This document shows positions 22,481 through 35,100 of a DNA stretch of 64,000 nucleotides, in pieces; position 1 is the stretch's first letter, and each line of letters begins with the position of its first letter. The stretch is from Carposina sasakii. Taxonomy: Eukaryota; Arthropoda; Insecta; Lepidoptera; Carposinidae. The translations under genes and the position numbers were made by a program. The notes under the pieces were generated by a model. The model saw only the letters and a list, made by a program, of their open reading frames with translations, did not search any database and was not told the DNA's origin. The stretch covers positions 3,472,001-3,536,000 of the forward strand of contig CP053152.1 in the NCBI GenBank assembly GCA_014607495.2, read 5' to 3'.

Positions 22481-22823
22481 TTTATAGTTGGTCATGGTAT
22501 ACTTCCAGGTTGGTCCCATATTCACCACATCAGGATCTGATGATGGGATCTTGGAGAAATAGAGGGCAATCCTGAAATATTGTAGGCACATGTAGTCTGT
22601 TTTTATACTTTTACTGAGCGTTTTGATCACCTACATATAAAACATAATATCTGATGATGGAATCTCTAAGGAATCTAGGGATATCCTGAAATATAAAGGG
22701 CACGAGTAGTCAGTTTTTAGATTTTTATAGAGAATTTTGGTCAGCTACACATAATATAAAGGAAACGAGGGTCTGATGATGGAGCTGCCAAAGAACAGAT
22801 AGTGGAACTTTTTAGTAACCAAA

Positions 22824-22890
22824 TCCCCCTATGGCAGGGGGAGGCCTACGTCCAGTAGTGGACTGCAATAGGCTTATGAAGATGAAGATA
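22824..22890 (+). mobile_element. LINE 3'-end remnant
   Basis: CCCCTATGGCAGGGGGAGGC, CTACGTCCAGTAGTGGACTG and CAATAGGCTTATGAAGATGA match the common lepidopteran LINE end. Related to 14320-14400. Confidence 0.65.
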
Positions 22891-23092
22891 ATTGTGTTAA
22901 GTCGTAAAATTGTATGTTGCGTTAAGCCGTGTCCGAAGTAAGATGGTTATAGAGGAAGAGGTAGACATGAGAATAACGAGATGACGGATAATAGGGAAGA
23001 ATGAAAGAAGAGTACCTACATATTGCACCGACCTCAAATTATTGGGAACAGGGCAGGAAGAAGGAGTGTAATTATATGTTGCTTAAATAAGA

Positions 23093-23210
23093 GTGTACAT
23101 GGCTATTGTGCTGCCAAATCTCTTATATTCCTCCGAGGCGTGGTGCATGTACCGTCGCCACATACGCACTCTGGATCGATTCCACCTCAAGTGCCTCCGA
23201 TCCAGCATGA
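23093..23210 (+). pseudogene. Non-LTR reverse-transcriptase fragment
   Basis: About 37 codons reading [20 protein letters not shown], then [14 protein letters not shown]. This matches the conserved C-terminal part of LINE reverse transcriptases (LLYGSETW...RHIRLLERFHQRCLR, recalled from that family). A stop codon lies just upstream and no fingers, palm or endonuclease region is present, so it is a dead fragment. Assignment to RTE or Jockey is uncertain. Confidence 0.7.
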
Positions 23211-24462
23211 ACGCCAACTTAGTAATATCTAGGAGTAGAAGTGGTCGCCATGACCGAAATCGGTCGGAGGTCATCATTATCATCATCATATTGTCAGACG
23301 TAAAGTTTCGAATAAATCTGACAATATTATGCCTCCTAAACTTCGTACATGGCTTATCGCAATATATATTTGCCCTTTAGTAAAATTTTACTTTAGTAAG
23401 TTCGAGTTTTGGGAGGAAGTCGGTTTTTCGTTTTAAAAAAAATAATTTATTTAAAATCTTCTCTGGGAAGGCCTGGAGCACCCTTCCCACACCTACTTTA
23501 ATCAAACATAGCTGTTCTTGATGGAGGATACCTCCATGGCTATTCTCTATGACTCCGTAGGTATGCACCGTCGGAATAGTTCGGAATAGTTTCGTTGGGG
23601 AACGCGGCGGCTGCACTTCCATGACGTTCGAACAAACCAGTGAACCTTAGAACCTTATTTAACACATTATAGAACATCTGTGACTTGGTTCCACACTCGC
23701 ATGCAAACAGGGAGGGTCGATGATTTTTCGGAAAAGTTAGGCATTGTATTTTTATTTAATTTATTAAATGGTACATATAACAGTCTTACAGCACTTCATT
23801 ATGAGCATTTTTTACATACTGGTGCATAACAAGCCATAACGCCAGATATATAATACATATGTACACAGCATGACAATTTAGTGTATGTAAAAATAACAAA
23901 GCATTCTGCATGTTGCACCCATATTGAGAGTACTTTTGCCCAATGTATGCACCATTCCGTCAGATATACTGAGGCTGCTTCTTTCTTTTATTTGCATTTG
24001 TTGACACAGCCCTAGTTCTAGCTTTATCGTGTTTGACCCGCGGTGACCGGCGCATCGTGTGTGACTGACACACATACAGCGGCTCCATGCTCCGACACGA
24101 TACGGTATTCATCTCATCGATCCATCGATACTTTCACAATGAACTACATATTGTATCTAAATTACAATATCCCTTTTCCTGTGAGCGGTAAAGTTTCTTG
24201 GGTGGTATAGAGATATATTTAGATTTTTGACAGTAAAATAAATTGTGGGCGTGGGATACATTTCACCATTTCCCAGCAAATCCCATCAGATAATTTCTCA
24301 CTTAGCCCACCAAAGTGTAGCTGTGTGAGAATCGCAATAGGAATGTCAGTGGAAACCTGCTTACATAGATGTGTCCATAAATTATTTGGAACAGGCCAGT
24401 CTCTTATCTGAACGAGAAATAACATCGTATACTCGACTTTCAATGTCCAGTGCAGAATCTCG

Positions 24463-24470
24463 AATATAAA
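24463..24470 (+). promoter_or_regulatory. Candidate TATA box of secreted-protein gene 2
   Basis: AATATAAA lies 114 bases before the ATG at 24584. Initiation ~30 bases downstream would give a short GC-rich 5' leader. No experimental start site is available. Confidence 0.4.
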
Positions 24471-24583
24471 CCGTTACTGTGTGCTCGTTTCGCCGCGGAC
24501 TGGTTCGCGGGAGCGCGGTAAAAGCGGAGCTGGAGCCCGCGGGGCGCAGTCCGCCGCCGCCACACCGCCGCGCCACACGCACC

Positions 24584-25090
24584 ATGCTGCTCCTGATATC
24601 CTGCCTCGCCGTCGCCGCCGCGGCGCCCGCCGTCTACGACCAGCGCCAGGACGGCAAGTACAACTACAGGGCGGACGTCCAAAACGTCGTCTTCCTCGTA
24701 GCCGTGCCGCAGAAACTGTTCTCCGGTAACATCCTGGGATTACTGAAGAATGCCAAGCAGAACGACGCTCAGGAGAGATCGGACGTCCACGTGATGGAGG
24801 CGTTTGTAGAGCCGAGCACGCCGTACCGAGTGGAGATCGGATCGGACCGGTCGGAGGATGGGCGGGCGGCGGAGGTGGTGATCGCGGGCCGACGCCGCTC
24901 GGGGCCGGACGTGCTGGCCGAGCGGGACGAGCTGAAGCTGCTGGGAGCCACGGAGCAATGCGGTCCGGACAGCGAGCGCGACCCCGTCACGCTGACGTGC
25001 CGGGCACGCTCCGCCGCCGCGCCGGACCCGCCCGCCGGCGACACGGAACCCGCTCCGCAACCCGCGCCGGAAGTCCTTCCCGTCTCCTAA
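24584..25090 (+). CDS. Small secreted protein with YDQRQ-x-G-x-x-NYR motif (168 aa), gene 2
   Basis: One uninterrupted reading frame. The ATG at 24584 was chosen because it starts a short signal peptide (MLLLISCLAVAAAAPA); the frame is open for 35 codons upstream, but that part is basic and Pro-rich and contains no earlier ATG. The mature protein begins YDQRQDGKYNYR (residues 18-29) then a hydrophobic VVFLVAV stretch and FSGNILGLLK. These parallel YDQRQNGTENYR, LVIAVAP and LIGAASNVDLSSLL in the gene at 16242. The middle is charged, two cysteines (EQC and LTC) lie near 138 and 152, and the end is Pro/Ala-rich. GC content is far above the surroundings. It has no intron in the coding part, unlike its neighbour. 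Function unknown; secretion is inferred. Confidence 0.75.
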   Translation: MLLLISCLAVAAAAPAVYDQRQDGKYNYRADVQNVVFLVAVPQKLFSGNILGLLKNAKQNDAQERSDVHVMEAFVEPSTPYRVEIGSDRSEDGRAAEVVIAGRRRSGPDVLAERDELKLLGATEQCGPDSERDPVTLTCRARSAAAPDPPAGDTEPAPQPAPEVLPVS

Positions 25091-25271
25091 CGCTATGATC
25101 TCGTCCTCGTCTGCCATGACCCACTACTAGTTAAGTTAATTTATTCCCAAATGTAGATTTATTTAAGTTAATGTGTAAATTATTTATTTATGTTGATATG
25201 AATTAAATGAGATGAACGGTGTTCTTGTTTTTGCAAATTGCTACTTTTTAGAACTCGCAAACAATGTCGCA

Positions 25272-25315
25272 AATATTCTCAGTGAGTGTACATTAATACA
25301 CTCACTGAGAATATT
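25272..25315. repeat. Perfect 19-bp hairpin downstream of secreted-protein gene 2
   Basis: AATATTCTCAGTGAGTGTA (25272-25290) is exactly mirrored at 25297-25315 around a six-base loop CATTAA. It lies 182 bases after the stop codon and could be in the 3' untranslated region. No second copy was noticed. Confidence 0.85.
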
Positions 25316-25620
25316 ATTGGTACCTCTTACTCGAGGCATGTGCCTACTTAATAAGTATAATACAAAGCAACACTATACCTATAGTAGGTACCTATCTACT
25401 TTCACCATTATAGGCAGCATTAGAGAATGAGAAGAAGGTACCTAGGACAAGTTATAAGATTATTTTTGACTGACCGCTGACCGGCTACGACTGACCGAAT
25501 GTATTTTAATTTTATGCAGAACTTACCTATATTCTAGCTAATTACAATGATTTTGATCTTGGAGAAGTAGGCTCTATATATGCTCTATTATTACCTGAAA
25601 ATAAGAACACATACTTAGTG

Positions 25621-25782
25621 TTGGTGTTTTGTAGGCGATGGGCTGACCACCTGTCACTACTGAACGAACTAGTTCATCTCAACTATACCCTCAAAATTGG
25701 TCAGAAGTGGCACCATGTGGTTTTATCGGCCTTTGGAGCTCTGTCTCCATAAGGGATACCTAAAGGCGTGATTATATGTATG
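25621..25782 (+). mobile_element. SINE-like repeat, copy 1
   Basis: Shares GGTGTTTTGTAGGCGATGGG, CTGACCACCTGTCACTACTG, CAGAAGTGGCACCATGTGGT and AAGGCGTGATTATATGTATG with 26317-26467 and 49726-49845. Non-coding. Confidence 0.7.
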
Positions 25783-26316
25783 TACTTGGAATATTGAAAA
25801 TCAATACACTCATAAGTAGGTATTTATAAAACTCTTTTATTACACAGTGTTTAATTTCCAAAAGAAATTATAGTGTTTGCGCGGACGTAGTCCTGTCCAG
25901 GGGCTTAGACAAAGTAACAATATACGAGCGACAGCGACGTTTGCCAAGCATCAAAATGCATGGTATGACCTTAGCGTGTTGTTTAACGTTTTTACGTTAC
26001 TTTGGCTAAAAGTTGGGCTGTTGCAGTATTCAAAACCATAGGCTGAATCACTATGTATACTTTTTAAACAAGATCACACGATTTTGTAACAAACCAACCA
26101 TACCCGATGTTTGTGTGTGACCATCTAACTGCTGTCTGTCTACTCTACGCCCCTCACCGTGGACGTTAGGTACTCTCTACTTTCACTAGCTTTTATGTAT
26201 AACAAACACACTGTAATTTCTTCTAAGCTGCTCTGGGAGTGAAAAAAATAATCTATAACACTACAGCTGCTTCTCTTCCCGGGCATACTGTACAAGTCAG
26301 TAGAGGGACAAGAGGG

Positions 26317-26467
26317 TCTTGGTGTTTTGTAGGCGATAGGTTGACCACCTGTCACTACTAACCGAACTTGTACATCTTAATACCCTCAAAATTGATCAGA
26401 AGTGGCACCATATGGTCTATCGGCCCTTGGTGCTCTGCCTACCCCGCAAGGGATAAAGACGTGATTA
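26317..26467 (+). mobile_element. SINE-like repeat, copy 2
   Basis: Same landmarks as 25621-25782, with CTACCCCGCAAGGGATAAAG near the end. It directly abuts the MITE at 26469, which appears to have inserted at its TTATA tail. Confidence 0.7.
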
Positions 26468-26468
26468 T

Positions 26469-26843
26469 ACAGGATGTTTTTTCGTTGCCACCCTTAACGA
26501 AGGGTACGTACTCTATACATCAAATAAAGTAAGTTTATGCCAAAAAATGCAGGGAAAAGATGTAATAAAAAAATAAAAAATAATTTCCTGTACGGGCAAA
26601 ATTTATAGTGTCTAGTGTTTATGCTAGTTTTTTCATAGACAGATATTAATTATTTCTCTTGAAAAAATCTTGCTACGCGCGTCTATGTGCATTTATGCAG
26701 AAAAACGCAGTCTATTTACTCAACTTTGGACTCTAATATCTTGGGAACCAGACACTTCCCAGGTATGCTTCCATGGAGAAAAATGACCGTGATGATGTGG
26801 AGATTCCGTAGTTTTCGGGAATGTTGACCAAAAATCATTCTGT
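26469..26843 (-). mobile_element. ACAGGATG MITE, copy 1
   Basis: Ends ACAGGATGTTTTTTCGTTGC and ACCAAAAATCATTCTGTA, with TA at the borders. The interior carries CACCCTTAACGAAGGGTACG, TACTCAACTTTGGACTCTAA and CTTCCATGGAGAAAAATGAC. Copies 2 and 3 read in the opposite direction. Non-autonomous; Tc1/mariner-like by its TA borders, not proven. Confidence 0.8.
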
Positions 26844-28576
26844 ATATACAGGGTGTAAAAAGAGAACGTTGTTATTTTAATACCTCGTATTCTTTGGAAC
26901 GTAACGATAATTTTTTTCTATGGAACCAACCCTGGGAAACGAAAAAATAGCATCTTTACAATTTCTTTTTGCCACATAGACGTGATGACATCCATAGATG
27001 TTCCTAAAAGAGGTAGCCAGAAAAGCAGGGCCAGAATTAGATGCTACAGCTACGTTGAGCATAGCGGGGTCAGATGTAAATGTGTTATTAATGTGTATCT
27101 AAATATAGTTTATTTTATCACAAATTGACAAACAAAGTAGGTATCCTTCAATAAGCGATAGTCAAACGTACCCTAAAGTCTTTGATCTGCCTTCAGATAT
27201 ATTTAAATGTTCTTCTGAAGGTCGTTCAGGTAGCTTGGAGTATCTACCTATTACATATAATCTCATCTTTATCTCTACGCTCTACCTATATTTTTAGGGG
27301 TAGGTAAAGCCCAAAATTGTGATGTAAAAATAGGATAGGTAGGCAAAAAACTTGGATTTCTTGTTAGTAGGTACACAAAATTAATAGACGACCACTATTC
27401 AATACCTAATTGTACTTACTAGCCACGGCCAAGACTTCATACGCAGAAACTTTAGAATTCCCGTTAAAATTACGAGAAATCCTCTCTAAGTACTCCTCTA
27501 CACTCATCAAGGATCATACATGCCTCTCAATCAGTTAATCAGCCAGTAATTGTAAGTTGTTGTAGTAATAAGCTATTACTACTAACTTGTACACAAGAGA
27601 GGCGCCATTTTAAAAGGCATATGTCACCGACGTATTTTTAGTAGAATAAGGGATCCCTAGGGGAAAAATGTCTCTTGTTGTGGTTCAAACTTGCACAGTG
27701 TTCCGAAAACCCCGAAAAAATTAAATCTCTAGCTAATCCCGTACATATGTAACAACATACGATCTTGTGTTCAGACTGTTATATCCAGTTAGGATATCAG
27801 AGTTTATTATTCCACATTCACTCAATAATACATTGATTTTAATATTCATCATAGAGGAGAAACTTGGTCACAAGATAGTCGCAATCACCATTTTAATATA
27901 AGCTTACAAGTGACTACTTAATTAATTAATACTACTTAATTATTACCACCAAGAGGTATCCGCAGATCTTTGCACTACAATAACATAGAGCTTGACTTGA
28001 CTTGACTTCCGTGACTAGCTACTAGTCTAGTTAACTGGTAAACTATTAAATTTTTTGTTCATTTCGGTAAAAAAATAATGATCAGGTATTTGTACAAATC
28101 TATTTACGACAAACTATTTACTTCGCGAAGTACGATATTTTTCGAAGTCTTGATGCTGTTATTAGTTTATAGAAACGACTTCTTCAGTTATGTTACGATA
28201 CGCAATAACTCTTCTAAGTATAACTAATAAGTGGTCCAGTTTTAAGGAGGTTTTTGTTGGTCCTTTAAAAAAACGTTAAGTTTTTTTTTTATTTAAAATG
28301 GGCCTCGTTCTATTATTGAAGTACCGAGTACCTAATTATGTAGGTACCTTGATTATCATAGTCAAATCAAATTAGTAGTTCATCTTCAAACCAATTGTTG
28401 ATTTTTATTATTTTATTAAATATGCATCTTAGTTTTAATTGTGATATGAATTGGTGATTAAAATTACCTATTTGAGGTTGAAACCATGGGTTTATGGGGT
28501 CAGGGAGTCTAAGTTCCTTTTTTCGTCAATCAAAAAGTTGGTCGAGCGAGACATAAATAAACGACAAAGCAAGGAA

Positions 28577-28685
28577 ATAATAAGCCACGCTCGCACCAGT
28601 GGGATGAACGAAAATATAAAGTAAATTTTATACACATTGTATGAAATTCCTGTTCGTTCCATTCCACTGGTGGGACGAACGGGAA
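28577..28685. repeat. Inverted repeat around CACCAGTGGGATGAACG
   Basis: GCACCAGTGGGATGAACGAA at 28591 pairs with CGTTCCATTCCACTGGTGGG near 28655, followed by a second GACGAACGGGAAT. A short foldback element relic. Confidence 0.6.
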
Positions 28686-29189
28686 TAACCCGCTAGCTAT
28701 GCAGCGAGCGTAGCAACGCGTAGCCTTTTGGGCACATTGCTAGCGATTTAGGAGTTACAAGCGTTTTATATTTGTAAATATCGCTATTATAGGCTTATGA
28801 TAAACTTATTTAATAAATTTCAATATCGTCAATTAAAAACGAACTACTATCGGGCACATTTTACATTTTCTTTTAATAGTTAACAATATTTAAGCGAGTT
28901 TTTGAAAGTCTAATAATATTGCTGGATTTAAATAATTGACTACTTGTAAGCACCAGTATCGATGAAGTCCACTAACACAGCATGGCATTCAATTTGGGTA
29001 AATTACGATAAACTACTTGCTCGATTATCTAATGGCACGTACAATGCCAAGAGTAAAGCATTCAACAAGTAGAGGTGGTATGTACAAAGTTGTTTGGTAT
29101 CTGAGAAGGCACAGCAGTCTGCGCGGGCGCGATCCGGCGCGTACACACTTTCACTAGCCTACTTGTACAACGTGTTAAAAAAAACAACA

Positions 29190-32100
29190 ATGACCGAAAA
29201 ACATAAGGTATTGGATTCCCTGAACAATAATTTCCCGTTTGAATTCAAAGATGTCCCCCAGGAGTTGAATGAGAAGTTGATGAAGTATTTTAAAGGTAAG
29301 CAATTTTATTTATAAACTTTATGCGCACTTCGATCGATTTTAAAACAAGGTTATAATTTAAATATACCTAGTTTGATTTATTTTAATAACATTTAAAATT
29401 ATTACAGTAATTTAATTCACCAGTGTTGACCACTAGTGGATTAACAGTGATGCACAAACGAACCTTGGAAATTAGGTATAACGTAGTGTAGACCTAGGTA
29501 GGTATTATTAATTTAGCAAAAATCTAAATAATTGTGTAAACAAGTATGTACATACCTAAGTACTTAAGTATATTTTAAAATTAACTATGCAACTATAATA
29601 TAATTAATATATGTACTACAAGACCGTATTCTACCTAATTATTATTAATTAATACGTAATAACAACGCTACATACTAGTGACCACATAGAAAATAAAAAT
29701 ATAATTTATGTTATTTTTAACAGATTTTTTAAAATATCAATATTATGTTACGTAAACTGGTTATAATTTATAGATAGTGAAATAATAAATAATAATATAT
29801 AGACTAAAATGAAACTTAATGTTATCAAAATATCTGGCTTTATTTCGATCTTGTAGGTTACCATAACCTAACATGTCCTGCTTTTTGGGGTGTCCTGGGC
29901 TGTCCTGCCCCCTGATTACCTAATTTGCAATAGCAAAGCCCACGCAAAGCGATAGCGAAAATTGTACAAATTTCGCCTTGAAATGTCAAAGTTCCTTTGA
30001 AGTTCATTTTACGTAATACGAATTTGACAAGCAATCAGCGATTTTTGTACAATTTTCGCTATCGCTTTGCTTTTGCTAGTTAGGTAATAAGGGGGCTGGA
30101 TAGTTTTTAAGCATCGTGGTTTTCAAAGTTCTGACACATTCGCTTTCGGCATATTTTCTAAGGGTGCCGACATCGGGCAAATAAGCGTTAGCGGCACCTC
30201 TAGAAAGCCTAAAAGAAGCAAATAACTACGTATGCACCAGCAATGAATGTGTTAAAGACCTATGTTTTGAAATTCGCACGCCACTAACTCCCTCCAATCG
30301 TATTGTCACTGGGCTCGCACATGTATAGTCCTGGGTTTTAATCAAAATGTCTTGGTATTTCTTCCTCAAATCCTGGTTTTCAAAGTTTGAGATGGCAACC
30401 CTACCATAACCCCAATAATCTCATATCATGCAATAAGTGTGTCAATATAAAATAAATAAATATGATAAGATACAGTTTTGTTCTACAAATAGATAAACAC
30501 ACCTATCTGATTCTCTGTTTAATGTAAAGTGTCAATGACTGATACGAAGATGAAGAAGGCTAATGCACAAATTAATTTATTTAAATTTCAATTGTTAATA
30601 TTTAGAATCCTGAATAACACACAGCCTGAACCCGAAGAGACGTAAAATTTGGCGGGTGTGCTCTTTGTACGAGTATGGCATCCAATAAGAAGGGACTTTT
30701 CAAAATTCTACCCCTAAGGGAGTGAAAAGGCGGGAGAGGGTGGGCTATAGATACATATACGTAATGCTAGCGGACGCGGAAACTACTTATAAACAAATCT
30801 GTAATTTATTTATACACTAGTGGACGCCCGCGTGGACAAAAAAGTAAACAAAATGTCGAAATTATCCGGGATGAAAATATTTTCCCGGGATAAAAAGTAG
30901 CCTTTATGTTAAGTGGGACCTGTCACAATATATTCCTGAACTACATCGAAATCGGTTCAGCCGTTTCTGGGATTAGTGTACACAAACGCACAGACAAACC
31001 GACAAATATTCAACAAATGGGTACTATTGCGTTGATAAAGGTCTCCTATAATATTTTTTGTAATATATCTTCCATGTACAGACAGCGATCCGTTACATTT
31101 TTATTATGTGTATAGAATACGTAAGAGCAACAAACATCCTAATACCAAGGTAGGTTCAGGTAGGTTTAATAGAAAAGACGTAATGTATATAGCAATAGTA
31201 TAAATCAAGGCGCTGCTTATATCTGTGAAAACCTTGTGGATTTTTCATGAAATTTTCACTATTTATTTCGACGACATCGCTTTTACGAATAAACCAAAGA
31301 TGGATAAATCGAGAGCGTGTCACTGGTTCAAATATGTAATTAAAATGTTATTCGCACACTCTACTTTATTATCATAAATATTTTTCTATGACAACAGAGA
31401 AATATTTTTCGTAGTGAAAGTTAGAAACAGGTTAGAAAACTTTTCTCAGCTAATATTAATTTTGTTTGTTTTGTTACCTATTTGATGTCCTTTTAGATTT
31501 AACAAGGGCGACTTGTACTACTTAAATGATAAATATAGATTTACGTTAAATCGAAAAATAGAATACCTACAGGCTGTTCTGCTTTTTTGAGATAATAAAA
31601 TCTAGATTTACCTAGCATTTACTAAGGCATTACAAGTAGGCCTTATTGCGTGACGTCATAACGCTAGTCATGTAATGTAAATAAACGTCTAGCCGTTTTA
31701 TTCTAATTAGAATATCGTTAGTAGTAAGATAGGGTAGTGCGTAACTTTAACTGCATATACCTAGATACCAGCTCTCCTAGAATGACCACCCATCGTGGAT
31801 ATCGTATCGTCTCTATACAAAATTCAACATGGCGGCTATATTTATCGTATTTTGACAGGCTAAATTGTCAATAAATTGGTTTATCATATCGTGTTTCGCA
31901 GGTCATGCTACTTGTGCTAATGTAGAGATAGCAAAAACAACTAACAATAAGCCTTCTTCAATAAACTTATTTCCTATCATGAACGTAAAAAAAAGAACTA
32001 CGTTCATGTTTCCTACCCTATCTTTAAGTACCTGCTTATGTAGATTTAATTAGACATTTCATTAGTGTTAGTATATAGAAGTATTAATTGCATAGATTCT

Positions 32101-35100
32101 TGTTGGTAAGTATCCCTATAGGTACCTAGAGTAGAAGCTTAAATGTTAGTGAATACAGAGCATCATATTCTAGTAGGCAATAGATAACAGTTTTTTATAA
32201 AATTATTAATAAAGAAATTGAAAAAATTCCTCACCCGGGTGGGAATCGAACCCACGACCTCTGCATTCCGCGTGCCAGCGCTCTCACCACTGAGCCACCG
32301 GGTCAATTACTCGGATGACGAATTTTACCATCTCTTTTCTAAATTACATATTGGCAACGTTATTTTTCATCCCGATAACATTAAGATAACAGTTTAGTTA
32401 GACAGTCAATAGGTATGGTTTTATTTGTTTATACCTTTAAAATTTGAACAGGTTACAAATAAATAATACAAACAAATAAATAATGTTTTTTAATAATTAT
32501 TAAACAACACTTCCTTATTTCAGTAAGTTTACAGCACAACGACGAGCTCTTTGATTGTTTGTTTGACCTTTGTTTTGATTTAGAAGGTTTCAATCGATAC
32601 ATTCATATTATTCTCCAATGCCACACCAAAGAATCAGTTGCAGTCGGTTTCCTACTAGAAATCGTTTTACTGCAAGGTCTAATGCAGCTCTAATAATAAA
32701 GCAATTATCTAAATACAAAAGGCACACTGGTATCTGTATACTTACACATATTTCTTTTATATTCACAAACTTTACAACTTAAAAGTCACGGCAAGCTATC
32801 ATGACTGCCCGCAGATTTACGCAACTACCACCTACCTGAATTGTAGGTATAGGTACCTAATAATACTCTGTCATCACAGTCGGTACTTTAGTAATTGAGT
32901 ATAGTAGGTACACTGCATATTTTAAAGTACCAACCAAATGCAATGTAATCATCAGGGTTAATATTAAAAACAATCTATTAAAATCAATCAAAAAGTTATC
33001 TTGTAGTAGAATATCGATTATTTAATTGCCAGAAGAATAATGATACCGACGCAATGAGACAACGAATTTATTTCTCTTGGATTTGAAAGTAGGTGCCTAT
33101 CTACCTGTGCCTACCTTACCTACCTATAATCACGTTCCCATTTTATTATTATAGGAGAACTTACCGGATTCGTTCGAGTTGGGCCCAAGGGGTACTTCAT
33201 GCCAAACAGATACAAGACAGAAGCAGCCAAGATGTACAACATGCCGATTCGATCCGATGACATATTTGTTGCCAGTTACCCACGATCAGGTACAGTCTAT
33301 ATTCACATCACTTTATTTAAACTTGACTAGAATTCATTAAAAAAAAAACGAAATTACGACAATTTTCGAAGGTGTAAAGTATACATGATACTGAGATGAA
33401 GACGATAAAGTTGTATGACGAACCTCGGGGGTATTTGTAAACTAAAGTTAAGACGTTAAATTTAAAATTAGAGCGGTTGAATGAAAGCGTATCCGACATT
33501 TTCTTCAGCCTATTGCCACAGGGGGAATTTGCCCATAGTCACCACGCTGGGCAGGCGGGTTGGTGACCGTAGTGTGATTTTCGGACTATGTTGTCAGCAC
33601 GGTAGGCGCTGCTGCCCACCTCCCGGAAACCCTTAATCGCCTCGTACGATACCCACGGGCAGGCAGGGGTGGTACAAACTCTAGTCTGCCGGCACCACGC
33701 GGCTGCCGATATCCGTTTCCGGAAAATGGCCGATAATTTTTTCTTTTTTAACATATGCCTGTGGATTCATACAATCATACAGCCATTTTTTAATAAATGC
33801 CAACCTAACGCAACCAATGTTGATGTATATGTAAATTATAATACGGACTGACATAGTTCTTATATTTGCATGTTTTGTGTTTGTACTATGCTGATGCGGA
33901 GATTCACTAGACTACATTAACAGATGTTTTGTACGATGTTTCAGGTACCACATGGACACAGGAGTTAGTTTGGATGATAGCCAATGATCTTGATTACGCC
34001 AAGTCGGATGCTATACCACTTACCGAAAGATATCCGTTCTTGGAGTAAGTTATTTCTATATACCTACTTGATTCGGTACCTTAAGGCATAGAGTTATTAC
34101 TACGTAGTACATTATACTTCAATATAAATATAAATATTCACACACTACACAACACATTAACCTAGTCCCACATTAAGATCCCTAAGGTCTTGTGTCGTGG
34201 GTACTAAGCAACGGTATATAAATACATAGATAAGTATAGAAACATCCATGACTCGGAAACAAACATTGATATTCATCATATCAATGTTTGCACCTACCGG
34301 GATTCGAACCCAGGACCTATGGCGTCGCAGGCAGGGTCACTACCTACTAGACCAGTCGGCCGTCAATGCGTTAAGTTAAGGTGGATATGCACTTGAGTCA
34401 TCGCATTGTATCAGATATTTGAAACGTGGCATAAACGAACGTGTCATTTTCCTCTAGACTGGAAGCTGAATTAAAATTCAAACTATATTTTAATGGGGTT
34501 ACAATGGGAGTAAAAATTAATTTATACAAGATGTAATAAAAGGGGCGTGTTAAACAAAATGCTAATAGGTTCTCTGTAGTGGGCTATTGGCATTTCGCTT
34601 AACATACCTTTTTTACTTTCAATTTATATTAAAGGGATATTAAAATTTATAATTACATTGAAGATACCGTGACACACACATTATGTTCTTAAATTACGAG
34701 TATGTGTGCCTAATGAAATATTTCTGATCTATTTCAGGTTTTGCATGTGCGTTCACCCAGAATTGAAAAAGCAGTTCGTACAAGAAAACAGTGAGGATAA
34801 AAGAAAGTCGGAACTTCTAGAATTGGTGACTACGCCCGGTGTTGACCTACTGGACCAGACTCCCTCTCCGCGGTTTATTAAGACCCACCTGCCCATCTCC
34901 CTGCTGCCCCCGGACTTGTTAAAGACAGCTAAGATGGTGTACGTAGCTCGGGATCCCAGAGATGTTGCGGTTTCTTTCTTCCACCTTAACAAGCTGATAA
35001 GAACACAAGGATACAATGGAGACTTTAAAACCTTTTGGAATTTCTTCAGAAATGATTTACGTAAGTGAAATGTAAACTTTACTGTACAGGGTTCCCGAAA

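Larger units (their letters stand above)
17700..24460. other. Intergenic region between the two secreted-protein genes
   Basis: About 6.8 kb without a recognised intact gene. It holds an inverted-repeat element (18551-18924), a tRNA-derived SINE fragment (19655-19765), a hairpin element (21606-21735), nested retroelement fragments (22126-22480), LINE tail and reverse-transcriptase remnants (22824-22890, 23093-23210), and an apparent hAT left end near 18258 (CAGTGGTTCCCAAAGTGG). Open frames of 60-98 codons here show no family signature. Confidence 0.6.
25320..29189. other. Intergenic region before the sulfotransferase
   Basis: About 3.9 kb. It holds two copies of a SINE-like repeat (25621-25782, 26317-26467), a TA-flanked MITE (26469-26843) and an inverted repeat (28577-28685). 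An old repeat near 26870-27080 contains GGAAACGAAAAAAT and AGCATAGCGGGGTCAGATGT; the latter is related to sequence at 20575-20600. No gene recognised. The sulfotransferase promoter should lie at the right end, but no clear TATA or initiator was found. Confidence 0.55.

Noticed and set aside
24479..24583. Upstream extension of secreted-protein gene 2
   Set aside because: No ATG lies in this in-frame part and it is basic and Pro-rich; the signal peptide starts at 24584.
32229..32304. tRNA gene on minus
   Set aside because: D and T arms look good but the anticodon arm does not pair, and the flanking tail is shared with 19655-19765, so it is a SINE.
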